DNA of 8,561 nucleotides from Ruminococcus sp. (lineage in GTDB: Bacteria; Bacillota; Clostridia; Oscillospirales; Ruminococcaceae), in NCBI GenBank assembly GCA_029063695.1, contig JAIDNR010000306.1, positions 1 through 8,561 on the forward strand, in the 5' to 3' direction. Numbering within the stretch: position 1 is the first letter of the stretch; the number at the start of each line of letters is the position of its first letter. The notes below the pieces were generated by a model. The model searched no databases. It was not told where the DNA came from and was given only the letters and a program-made list of their open reading frames with translations. Position numbers and translations under genes: made by a program. Shown piece after piece: positions 1-6,434 of this stretch.

Positions 1-1
1 A

Positions 2-553
2 CTTGCCGAAAGCGGTGCGGATTTGGAAAATCTTCTGCCCAAAACAGGTATGCTGTACATATTCTGGAGCGGTGAGCCTTATGACCTTATAAGCGATGAT
101 TATACGGAATATGATATTGCCGAACCGGATAAAACTGATTGTCATAAGGTTATTTATTGGGACGGCGATATATCTACGCTGAAACGTACCGAACCGCCTT
201 GCCCGTATTACAGTAAATATTTTGACGAATGTCTGGAAGAATACGCTGTCGGTTTTGAATCAGGAGATGAATACGACAGGCAGGCAGAATATGCAGTAGA
301 AGATTTTTGTGATGACGGAAAGGATTTTCATGATATAACAGGTACAGACCCTTATGATCTGTCTGAAAATACAGCAAAACTTCTGGGTGTTCCGCAAGGC
401 GGAAACTGTCCTGAACCTGATGATGATGAAATACTTCTGTTTCAGGGAGATTACAGCGAGGGCTGTCTGTGGAGTGAATATTTTATAATCAGTAAAAAAG
501 ACCTGAAAAATCGTAATTTTTCAAGGATTCGTTTTGATTATGACATAGATTGA
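2..553 (+). CDS. DUF1963 / YwqG-type protein, 3' part (5' end outside window)
   Basis: The reading frame is open from base 2 to a TGA at 551-553, so the true start lies before the window. An internal TTG at 23 is possible, but no ribosome binding site supports it and the N-terminal third expected for the family would be missing. The C-terminal half matches what I recall of the DUF1963 (YwqG) family: an early G-M-L-Y-I-F-W strand, a K-V-I-Y-W-D strand, then an L-L-G-x-P segment, an acidic linker, an I-L-L-F-Q-G-D strand, and a closing Y-F-I-I..K-D-L..R-N-F-S block. The protein is very rich in Asp and Glu and has no signal peptide or membrane segment in the visible part, so it is probably cytosolic. 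The family has no established biochemical role. It ends 9 bases before ygiQ and is probably co-transcribed with it. The family call rests on motif memory only. Confidence 0.65.
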   Translation, partial: LAESGADLENLLPKTGMLYIFWSGEPYDLISDDYTEYDIAEPDKTDCHKVIYWDGDISTLKRTEPPCPYYSKYFDECLEEYAVGFESGDEYDRQAEYAVEDFCDDGKDFHDITGTDPYDLSENTAKLLGVPQGGNCPEPDDDEILLFQGDYSEGCLWSEYFIISKKDLKNRNFSRIRFDYDID

Positions 554-562
554 GGTGGACAG

Positions 563-2449
563 ATGTACGATAAATTTATTCCTCTGACTAAAAAAGAAAT
601 GGACGAGCAGGGCATAGTTCAGTTTGATTTCATTTACATAACAGGCGATGCCTATGTAGACCACCCGAGTTTCGGAGCGGCAATAGTTACACGTCTTATT
701 GAAGCTATGGGATTTACAGTAGGAATAATTTCCCAGCCTGACTGGAGAACTGACAGGGATTTCAGAAAATTCGGAGTACCTAAATATGCATTTTTAGTGA
801 CTTCGGGAAATATTGATTCTATGGTAGCTCACTATACAGCGGCAAAGAGAAAGCGTTCAGATGATGCATATACAGCAGGCGGAAAAGCAGGTAAAAGACC
901 TGACAGGGCAGTTATTGTATACTGTCAAAAACTCCGTGAGTATTTTGATGATGTTCCGATAGCAATAGGCGGACTTGAAGCATCACTCCGTCGTTTCGCA
1001 CACTATGACTACTGGGACGATGCAGTCCGTCCGTCGGTACTTGCGGACAGCGGTGCGGATTTGCTCATGTACGGCATGGGTGAACATCAGATACAGGAAC
1101 TTTGCAGACGTCTTGCGGCCGGCGAAAATATACGTGAAATCCATGATATACGTGGTACTTGCTATATGACAGAGCCTGTAAACACTCCGTTAGGTGCGGT
1201 ACAGTGTCCGTCGTTTGAGCAGGTGAGGGACAATAAAAAAGAGTACGCAAAGGCGACTAAGATACAATATGACTGGCAGGACGAAGTATATGGCAGGACG
1301 ATTATCCAAAGGCACGGCAATATGATGCTTGTGCAGAATCTACCTGCAAAGAGCCTTACTACTAAAGAACTTGACTACATCTATAGTCTGCCGTATACAA
1401 GGAGATACCACCCGACTTATGAATCAGAAGGCGGAGTACCCGGAATTGAGGAAGTCCGTTTCTCAATTACTCATAACAGAGGCTGTTTCGGTTACTGCAA
1501 TTTCTGTTCGATTGCACTTCATCAGGGCAGACGTGTTACGGTGCGAAGTGAGGAATCAGTTCTGACAGAAGCGGAAAGAATAACAAAAATGCCCGATTTC
1601 AAGGGATATATTCATGATGTAGGCGGACCGACAGCGAATTTTCGTCATACTTCATGCGAAAAACAGCTGAAAAATGGACTTTGTATGGGTAAAAAATGCC
1701 TTGCTCCCACTCCGTGTCCCGCACTTAAAGCAGACCATAAAGAATACCTTGCAATGCTGAGGAAAATACGTAAGATAAAGGGAATCAAGCGGGTTTTCAT
1801 ACGTTCAGGAATACGCTATGATTATCTTATGGCGGATAAAGACGATGAATTTATGCGTGAACTGATAAAATATCATGTCAGCGGACAGCTTAAAGTAGCA
1901 CCTGAACACTGTTCGGCGGTTGTACTTGATAAAATGGGAAAACCTCATATTGAGGCATACAAGTCATTTCAGAAGCGTTTTTATGAGATTACTAAAAGTA
2001 TAGACAAGGAGCAGTATCTTGTGCCTTATCTCATGTCGTCCCACCCGGGAAGTACGCTGAATGAAGCCATAGACCTCGCATTGTTCCTGCGTGACAATAA
2101 AATCCGTCCTGAACAGGTTCAGGACTTCTATCCCACACCGGGTACTATTTCAACGTGTATGTTCTACACTGAGCTTGACCCGTATACCATGGAAAAGATA
2201 TACGTTCCGAAAACGGCTGAGGAAAAGTCAATGCAGAGAGCTTTATTGCAGTATTTCAAACCGCAGAACAAAGAAACCGTACTTGCTGCACTGAAAAAAG
2301 CCAAAAGATTTGACTTAATCGGCAGTTCTCCTAAATGTCTGGTTGAGGATAATACTAAGAAAAATAACAAAGGCGGTGAAAGGAATTGGCAGAAGAAAAA
2401 AAGCAGTCCGCAGAAAAAAGTGCAGAAAAATCACAGAAAAAAGGGCTGA
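563..2449 (+). CDS. ygiQ: YgiQ-family radical SAM protein
   Basis: This 628-residue protein belongs to the YgiQ family of radical S-adenosylmethionine enzymes, whose substrate is unknown. The ATG at 563 has a GAGGTGG ribosome binding site at 552-558. The N-terminal region (about residues 18-65) has the family's G-D-A-Y-V-D-H-P-S-F-G block. The radical SAM cluster motif CxxxCxxC is C308, C312 and C315. A second, family-typical cysteine group follows (C365, C374, C379, C385), and then the segment with S-G-I-R-Y-D. The V-Q-D-F-Y-P-T-P block and the A-L-x-x-x..R-x-D-L-I-G ending are also characteristic. After about residue 600 comes a Lys/Arg-rich tail with no predicted fold; basic tails are common in this family. 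Here the tail is encoded by DNA that also encodes the start of the next gene. A slippery A_AAA_AAG lies two codons before the stop. The family call is firm; the function is not known. Confidence 0.95.
   Translation: MYDKFIPLTKKEMDEQGIVQFDFIYITGDAYVDHPSFGAAIVTRLIEAMGFTVGIISQPDWRTDRDFRKFGVPKYAFLVTSGNIDSMVAHYTAAKRKRSDDAYTAGGKAGKRPDRAVIVYCQKLREYFDDVPIAIGGLEASLRRFAHYDYWDDAVRPSVLADSGADLLMYGMGEHQIQELCRRLAAGENIREIHDIRGTCYMTEPVNTPLGAVQCPSFEQVRDNKKEYAKATKIQYDWQDEVYGRTIIQRHGNMMLVQNLPAKSLTTKELDYIYSLPYTRRYHPTYESEGGVPGIEEVRFSITHNRGCFGYCNFCSIALHQGRRVTVRSEESVLTEAERITKMPDFKGYIHDVGGPTANFRHTSCEKQLKNGLCMGKKCLAPTPCPALKADHKEYLAMLRKIRKIKGIKRVFIRSGIRYDYLMADKDDEFMRELIKYHVSGQLKVAPEHCSAVVLDKMGKPHIEAYKSFQKRFYEITKSIDKEQYLVPYLMSSHPGSTLNEAIDLALFLRDNKIRPEQVQDFYPTPGTISTCMFYTELDPYTMEKIYVPKTAEEKSMQRALLQYFKPQNKETVLAALKKAKRFDLIGSSPKCLVEDNTKKNNKGGERNWQKKKSSPQKKVQKNHRKKG
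2370..2388 (+). promoter_or_regulatory. Ribosome binding site and TTG start of the MBL gene, inside ygiQ
   Basis: An AAGGCGG element at 2370-2376 lies 9 bases before the TTG at 2386-2388. This decides the start of the metallo-beta-lactamase gene: no other usual start codon occurs in its frame before the membrane anchor, and the next in-frame ATG (codon 76) would remove the anchor and the first strands of the fold. The site is wholly inside ygiQ coding sequence, so its use may depend on ribosomes finishing ygiQ. Confidence 0.7.
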
Positions 2450-3312
2450 TATGGATAATCGGTTTTATTATAGCCGTTATTGCAGGAGTTATATGGGGAT
2501 TTTCCGACAATAACCCGAAGCAGACTGAATTAAAATCAACTGAGTTACAGGTTCATTACATAGATGTAGGGCAGGGCGACTGCATATTTATACAGTCAGA
2601 TGATGATACAATGCTGATAGACTGCGGAGAAATCGGCAAACAGGATATTGTAAAATCATATCTTGATAAACAGGGAATAACTCAGCTGGATTATGTAATT
2701 GCAACTCACCCACATTCCGACCACATGGGCTGTATGGATAAAATTGTCGGATATTATGATATCGGTGAAATTATTCTGCCTCATATTGATGAAAGTGATA
2801 TGCCGACAACAAAATATTTCGAAAGATTTTTGACGGCAGTCGAAAATAAGGGCTATTCAATTACAGAAGCCGAACCTGACAGGACTATAAAAATCGGTGA
2901 TGCGGAGTGCAAATTCATAGCTCCATGCAGTGATGATTACAGCAATGCAAACAATTATTCTGTCGGAATTATAATGACTAATGGTGACAACAGCTTTATT
3001 TTTACAGGCGACGCAGAAAAACTTGCCGAAAAAGAAATGATTGATTCGGGAAGATTAAAAGATATTGACGTATATAAAGCAGGTCATCACGGAAGTGATA
3101 CATCAAGTTCGGAAGAATTTCTTGAAATTATAAAGCCTGATATTGCCGTGATTTCATGCGGTGAGGGCAATTCTTACGGTCACCCGTGTGATATTACGCT
3201 TGAAAATCTCAGTAAATACACAGATAAAATATACAGGACGGATTTAAGCGGAACTATAGTAATAACATCGGACGGAAAAGAACTTAAATTGACGGAGGAA
3301 AAAAGCAGATGA
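2386..3312 (+). CDS. Membrane-anchored ComEC/Rec2-type metallo-beta-lactamase-fold hydrolase
   Basis: This 308-residue protein starts at TTG 2386. Residues 1-19 are a Lys/Glu/Ser-rich leader with an A-E-K-S repeat, residues 21-39 form one hydrophobic helix (signal anchor), and the rest is a metallo-beta-lactamase fold predicted to lie outside the membrane. Metal-binding motifs are intact: H108-x-H110-x-D112-H113, D209 in the F-T-G-D strand, a G-H-H pair at 233-235, and H266 near the end. The Y-I-D-V-G-Q-G-D strand (58-65) and G-H-H-G-S are typical of the C-terminal domain of ComEC, thought to act on DNA during competence. The multi-spanning channel of ComEC is absent, so a transformation role should not be assumed; a stand-alone extracellular nuclease or phosphodiesterase is a reasonable inference. 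It overlaps ygiQ by 64 bp out of phase and the DUF3006 gene by 4 bp. Confidence 0.88.
   Translation: MAEEKKQSAEKSAEKSQKKGLIWIIGFIIAVIAGVIWGFSDNNPKQTELKSTELQVHYIDVGQGDCIFIQSDDDTMLIDCGEIGKQDIVKSYLDKQGITQLDYVIATHPHSDHMGCMDKIVGYYDIGEIILPHIDESDMPTTKYFERFLTAVENKGYSITEAEPDRTIKIGDAECKFIAPCSDDYSNANNYSVGIIMTNGDNSFIFTGDAEKLAEKEMIDSGRLKDIDVYKAGHHGSDTSSSEEFLEIIKPDIAVISCGEGNSYGHPCDITLENLSKYTDKIYRTDLSGTIVITSDGKELKLTEEKSR
2437..2443 (+). other. Candidate -1 ribosomal frameshift heptamer A_AAA_AAG in ygiQ
   Basis: In the ygiQ reading frame the codons at 2438-2443 are AAA and AAG, preceded by an A. This is the canonical A_AAA_AAG slippery heptamer, known from dnaX and from insertion sequences. The ygiQ stop follows after one more codon. 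A -1 slip enters the frame of the MBL gene exactly at its Gly20, just before its membrane anchor. I see no Shine-Dalgarno-like stimulator close upstream and only weak pairing downstream (GGCT 2444-2447 with AGCC 2472-2475), so the site is a candidate only. Confidence 0.25.
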
Positions 3313-3524
3313 TGATAATAGACAGATTTGAGGGTAATATTGCAGTAATTGAGTGCGATGAAGGTATATTTGATATTTCAAAGGATTTGCTCCCCGACAA
3401 TGCTGCTGAAGGTGATGTTATTATATCTTCTGACAATATATATTATGTTGATGAAGAAGAAACAGAAAACCGCCGCAAATTATTGGCAGAGCGTTTACGT
3501 AGTATGACAGGAGGTGCGGAATGA
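3309..3524 (+). CDS. DUF3006 small protein
   Basis: This 71-residue protein begins at the ATG at 3309, which overlaps the TGA of the MBL gene (ATGA). A GGAGG-type ribosome binding site lies at about 3295-3299. The sequence fits DUF3006: an M-I-I-D-R-F-E-G start, a short strand with the A-V-I-E pattern, an I-S-K-D-L-L-P-D segment, the E-G-D-V-I turn, and a charged C-terminal helix with E-E-E-T-x-x-R-R. It has no membrane segment and no cysteine pair. Its predicted fold would be a small beta-barrel followed by a helix, but its molecular role is unknown. In my recollection such genes often follow ComEC-like MBL genes in Firmicutes, and the tight coupling here supports a functional link. If the MBL domain lies outside the membrane, this leaderless protein would not meet it directly, which argues for an indirect link. 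Confidence 0.8.
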   Translation: MMIIDRFEGNIAVIECDEGIFDISKDLLPDNAAEGDVIISSDNIYYVDEEETENRRKLLAERLRSMTGGAE

Positions 3525-4738
3525 CAGATACTATCATTGTCGGAGCAGGTGCGGCAGGCTGTACGGCGGCTATTTTTGCGGCAAGATACGGCAAAAGCGT
3601 ACTTCTTTTTGAGCCGAACGAAAAAATCGGCAGGAAACTGCGTATTACAGGCAAAGGACGATGCAATGTCACAAATAATTCGCCTGTTGAAGAACACATG
3701 AAGAATATCCCTGTAAACAATCGGTTTATGTACAGTGCATTTTCGATGTTTTCGGCGGAAGATACAATGAATTTCTTTGAAGAACTCGGTGTACCTCTAA
3801 AAACAGAACGTGGAAACAGAGTTTTTCCCGTGAGCGACAAAGCAGAAGATATTGTAGGTTCACTTGAAAATGAACTGAAAAAACTTGATGTAAAGATAAT
3901 ACATAAGCGTGTTGAATCGCTTATTATCGAAAACGGTGCAGTTTGCGGAGTCAAAGCACAGGGCAGGGAATACAAAAGCAGCAGCGTGCTCATAGCCTGT
4001 GGCGGAAAGTCATATCCGCTGACGGGTTCAACAGGTGACGGCTACAGACTTGCGGAAAGTGCAGGTCATACGGTTACTGAGCTGAAACCAAGTCTTGTAC
4101 CGATTGTTTCAGAAGATAAATTCTGTGCGGAACTTATGGGACTTTCTTTGCGTAATGTCACTTTAAAGCTTTATGACGGTGAGAAAGTCATATACAGTGA
4201 ATTAGGTGAGATGCTTTTCACTCATTTCGGAGTAAGCGGACCGCTGGTACTGAGTGCAAGCAGTCATATCAGAAATATGCAGAAAAACCGCTTTAAATTT
4301 GTGATTGACCTTAAACCTGCACTTTCACCCGAACAGCTTGATGCAAGAATACAGCGTGATTTTGCGGAAAATCTCAACAGAGATTTCATAAACGGTATAA
4401 GAAAACTGCTTCCTGCAAAATTGATTCCCGTGATTGTAAGACTTTCAGGTATATCGCCTGAACGCAAGATAAACAGTATTACAAAAGACGAACGCAGAAA
4501 ATTCGGGGAACTTATCAAGAATTTTCCTGTCAGAGTATCGGGGTTCCATCCCATAGATGAGGCGATTATTACAAGCGGCGGAATTTCGGTCAGGGAAATC
4601 AATCCGAAAACTATGGAATCAAAGCTTGTTAAAAATCTTTTCTTTGCAGGAGAAGTAATAGATGTAGACGCATACACGGGCGGATTTAATCTTCAAATCG
4701 CCTTTTCGACGGCATATTCAGCCGCTTTGTACCTATGA
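3521..4738 (+). CDS. BaiN/HI0933-type FAD-dependent flavoprotein oxidoreductase
   Basis: This 405-residue protein is close to the usual length of the HI0933/YhiN family (often named BaiN-like or aminoacetone oxidase family). The start ATG at 3521 overlaps the preceding TGA (ATGA) and has an AGGAGGTG ribosome binding site at 3509-3516. The dinucleotide-binding motif G8-A-G10-A-A-G13 is followed by the acidic residue E31 at the end of the second strand, which binds the FAD ribose. The family signature G-R-K-L-R-I-T-G-K-G-R-C-N-V-T-N spans 37-52. The C-terminal part carries T-S-G-G-I-S, T-M-E-S-K and F-A-G-E-V-I-D-V-D-A-Y-T-G-G-F-N-L-Q, the second FAD-contacting block. The substrate is not known; the bile-acid name comes from one distant relative and should not be transferred. 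Its place shortly before cmk is a common arrangement in Clostridia as I recall it. Confidence 0.93.
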   Translation: MTDTIIVGAGAAGCTAAIFAARYGKSVLLFEPNEKIGRKLRITGKGRCNVTNNSPVEEHMKNIPVNNRFMYSAFSMFSAEDTMNFFEELGVPLKTERGNRVFPVSDKAEDIVGSLENELKKLDVKIIHKRVESLIIENGAVCGVKAQGREYKSSSVLIACGGKSYPLTGSTGDGYRLAESAGHTVTELKPSLVPIVSEDKFCAELMGLSLRNVTLKLYDGEKVIYSELGEMLFTHFGVSGPLVLSASSHIRNMQKNRFKFVIDLKPALSPEQLDARIQRDFAENLNRDFINGIRKLLPAKLIPVIVRLSGISPERKINSITKDERRKFGELIKNFPVRVSGFHPIDEAIITSGGISVREINPKTMESKLVKNLFFAGEVIDVDAYTGGFNLQIAFSTAYSAALYL

Positions 4739-5262
4739 AGAAAGACAGTATTTCAAGAGCGGTTTTCCGCTATGTATTTGAGTTTATGATTGCAGGATTT
4801 ATAGGCTGGATTTATGAAGTCATAACAGTATGGATTATGTGGGACTATCTCGATAACAGAGGTATGCTCCATATGCCGATAGTTCCGATTTACGCCGTCG
4901 GAGCATTCCTGCTTCTGATAGTACTGGGCGAAAAAAAGCGGAATCCTGTACATATATTTCTTTTTTCGGCGGTAATTACAACAGTATTTGAACTGGGTGC
5001 ATCGTACCTGCTGGAGTTCATATTTCACAAGCAGTTCTGGACATATAAAGCGTGGTGGGGTTCTATTCTGGACAGGTCAAGCATAATATCAAGTGCGATT
5101 TTCGGACTTTTTGCACTGATATACTTTTTCGGACTGCATAGAATATCTGGAAAACTGAGTAAAAAACTGCCTTTATCCGTATGTATCGGATTCAGCATTA
5201 TTGCTGTTACGGCAGTGCTGACAGATTTAATCATATCTGTTAATAATTTGTTGGGAGAGTAA
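4735..5262 (+). CDS. Putative ABC transporter permease-type membrane protein (CmpB family, PF06541)
   Basis: This 175-residue protein has about five membrane helices: residues 13-36, 48-65, 72-97, 115-134 and 148-170. The family signature is visible: F-I-G-W-I-Y-E at 22-28, N-R-G at 41-43, P-x-x-P-I-Y at 48-53, an E-x-x-x-S-Y-L-L-E helix (E86, E94), and a W-x-Y after it (W102, Y104). These match PF06541, which databases label a putative ABC transporter permease although no transport activity or ATPase partner is established. The conserved Glu residues inside helices (E28, E86, E94) are notable for a membrane protein. The start codon shares ATGA with the flavoprotein stop, and no strong ribosome binding site is seen, so translation probably depends on the upstream gene. 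No ATP-binding subunit is encoded in the window. Confidence 0.8.
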   Translation: MKKDSISRAVFRYVFEFMIAGFIGWIYEVITVWIMWDYLDNRGMLHMPIVPIYAVGAFLLLIVLGEKKRNPVHIFLFSAVITTVFELGASYLLEFIFHKQFWTYKAWWGSILDRSSIISSAIFGLFALIYFFGLHRISGKLSKKLPLSVCIGFSIIAVTAVLTDLIISVNNLLGE

Positions 5263-5265
5263 ATA

Positions 5266-5928
5266 ATGAGTACAATAAATATTGCAATAGACGGACCTGC
5301 CGGAGCAGGAAAAAGCACAATAGCAAAAATGGTATCGGCTGAAATGGGCTATATTTACGTTGATACAGGTGCATTGTACCGCACAATCGCACTTTATCTC
5401 ACAGAAAACAATATAGCTGACGAAGATATAGAAAAGTCACTTGAAAATGCCGATGTTTCGTTAAGATTCATCAACGGCACACAGCGTGTGTATCTGGGTG
5501 ACAGAGACGTTTCGGGTCTTATTCGCACACCTGAAATTTCAATGGCGGCATCAAGAACTTCTGCAATTCCTGCTGTGAGAACTCATTTGTTCGGATTGCA
5601 GCAGAAAATCGCCAGTGAAAACAACGTAATCATGGACGGTAGAGATATAGGAACAGTTGTTCTTCCGAATGCCGATGTTAAAATCTATCTTACGGCAACA
5701 GCAGAGGAACGTGCAAACCGCCGTTATAAAGAACTTTCACAAAAGCCCGATTGTCCGACTTATGATGAGATACTGAAAGATATAATTCAGCGTGATTATC
5801 AGGATATGAACCGTGAAACAGCACCTCTTAAACAGGCAGAAGATGCAGTTCTTGTTGATTCCACAAATCTCACATTGGAGCAGTCCGCCGCAAAAATTAC
5901 AGAAATAATCAGGGAGATTATATTATGA
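5266..5928 (+). CDS. cmk: Cytidylate kinase
   Basis: This 220-residue cytosolic enzyme phosphorylates CMP and dCMP with ATP in pyrimidine nucleotide metabolism. The P-loop is G10-P-A-G-A-G-K16-S17-T18. The CMP-binding V-D-T-G-A-L-Y-R segment is at 32-39, D-G-R-D-I-G-T at 124-130 is the family signature, and a lid region with paired Arg residues follows (R-A-N-R-R). The later R-D-Y-Q-D-M-N-R..P-L block is also typical of Cmk. The length is normal. The ATG at 5266 lies 3 bases after the preceding stop, with a GGGAGAG ribosome binding site at 5253-5259. The stop overlaps the next start (ATGA). In many Clostridia cmk is followed by an acyltransferase gene and ispH or rpsA; here a DUF3877-like gene follows instead. 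Confidence 0.97.
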   Translation: MSTINIAIDGPAGAGKSTIAKMVSAEMGYIYVDTGALYRTIALYLTENNIADEDIEKSLENADVSLRFINGTQRVYLGDRDVSGLIRTPEISMAASRTSAIPAVRTHLFGLQQKIASENNVIMDGRDIGTVVLPNADVKIYLTATAEERANRRYKELSQKPDCPTYDEILKDIIQRDYQDMNRETAPLKQAEDAVLVDSTNLTLEQSAAKITEIIREIIL

Positions 5929-6434
5929 ATTATTCAAGACTTGAAAAAAATTTAACTGATAACATCAAAGAAGCACAATTAAAACTTGGATATGACAACA
6001 GACCGATGAGTCTTAATTATATGAGTACTTCGCTTTCACATCTGCTTGATACCGAATGTACGGAAGAAATACTTGCTGGTTTTGCCGAATATGTGAAAAA
6101 CCGTCTCGGAAAGCTTGATTTCAGAGCAATCAGAGACGGCTGGTGTATTACTGTTTCCGCTGAGGGTACGGCTTATGTGAATAATCTGTCGGGCTATGAC
6201 TTTTTATCGGAACTTATTAATACAGTCCGTGAACACGGCACAACTATGAATCAGGTGCTTGATATTTTCCGCAAGTATTCGGAAAATATTACAGTCAAGG
6301 AAATCCGCAACGACGAGTTTGATTTGCTTGTATATTCCGATATTGATGAATACTGCTACTGCCTTACAGATGAAGGCTGTCATATCACATATCACAGATT
6401 TATAAGAGAAGATTACGAAGATTTAGGATTCTGA
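5925..6434 (+). CDS. DUF3877-like hypothetical protein
   Basis: This 169-residue protein begins at the ATG at 5925 within the cmk stop (ATGA), with an AGGGAGA ribosome binding site at 5911-5917. The start M-N-Y-x-x-L-E-K-N-L..I-K-E-A-Q-L-K-L-G-Y, the total length and the acidic C-terminal half resemble DUF3877, an uncharacterised Firmicute family; I give this name with only moderate trust. It has no membrane helix, signal peptide or recognisable catalytic motif. The N-terminal half looks helical, and the C-terminal half contains strand-like stretches ending in H-R-F-I-R-E-D-Y-E-D-L-G-F. It is the last gene of the plus-strand run, and its final 35 bp overlap the 3' end of folC on the other strand. 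Nothing in the context gives a direct function. Confidence 0.75.
   Translation: MNYSRLEKNLTDNIKEAQLKLGYDNRPMSLNYMSTSLSHLLDTECTEEILAGFAEYVKNRLGKLDFRAIRDGWCITVSAEGTAYVNNLSGYDFLSELINTVREHGTTMNQVLDIFRKYSENITVKEIRNDEFDLLVYSDIDEYCYCLTDEGCHITYHRFIREDYEDLGF
6400..6434. other. Convergent 3' overlap of two coding regions
   Basis: The last 35 bp of the DUF3877-like gene (plus strand, stop 6432-6434) and of folC (minus strand, stop TAA at 6400-6402 read in reverse) are the same DNA. No hairpin with a U-tract is visible on either strand near these stops, so both transcripts probably run into the opposing gene and form antisense RNA. Confidence 0.85.

Noticed and set aside
2..25. Near-repeat of bases 2-25 at about 1044-1067 (L-A-E-S-G-A-D-L and L-A-D-S-G-A-D-L)
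   Set aside because: The similarity is short, in unrelated proteins, and does not extend on either side. In the ygiQ product it is a normal part of the family sequence, so it looks like chance.
2397..2403. Second A_AAA_AAG heptamer, in the frame of the MBL gene
   Set aside because: A -1 slip here leads into a third frame that encodes nothing recognisable, so it is a by-product of Lys-rich coding.
2386..3312. Competence (DNA uptake) locus suggested by the ComEC-like domain
   Set aside because: The channel domain of ComEC and any other competence gene are absent, so only the hydrolase domain type can be claimed.
3421..3993. A 190-codon open frame on the minus strand opposite the DUF3006 and flavoprotein genes
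   Set aside because: It is a mirror of the well-supported plus-strand frames. The Ser/Leu/Phe-rich product is typical of antisense shadows, and it breaks the operon layout.
3521..4738. Bile-acid metabolism role implied by the name BaiN
   Set aside because: No other bile-acid gene is in the window, and the HI0933 family is widespread in bacteria that do not alter bile acids.
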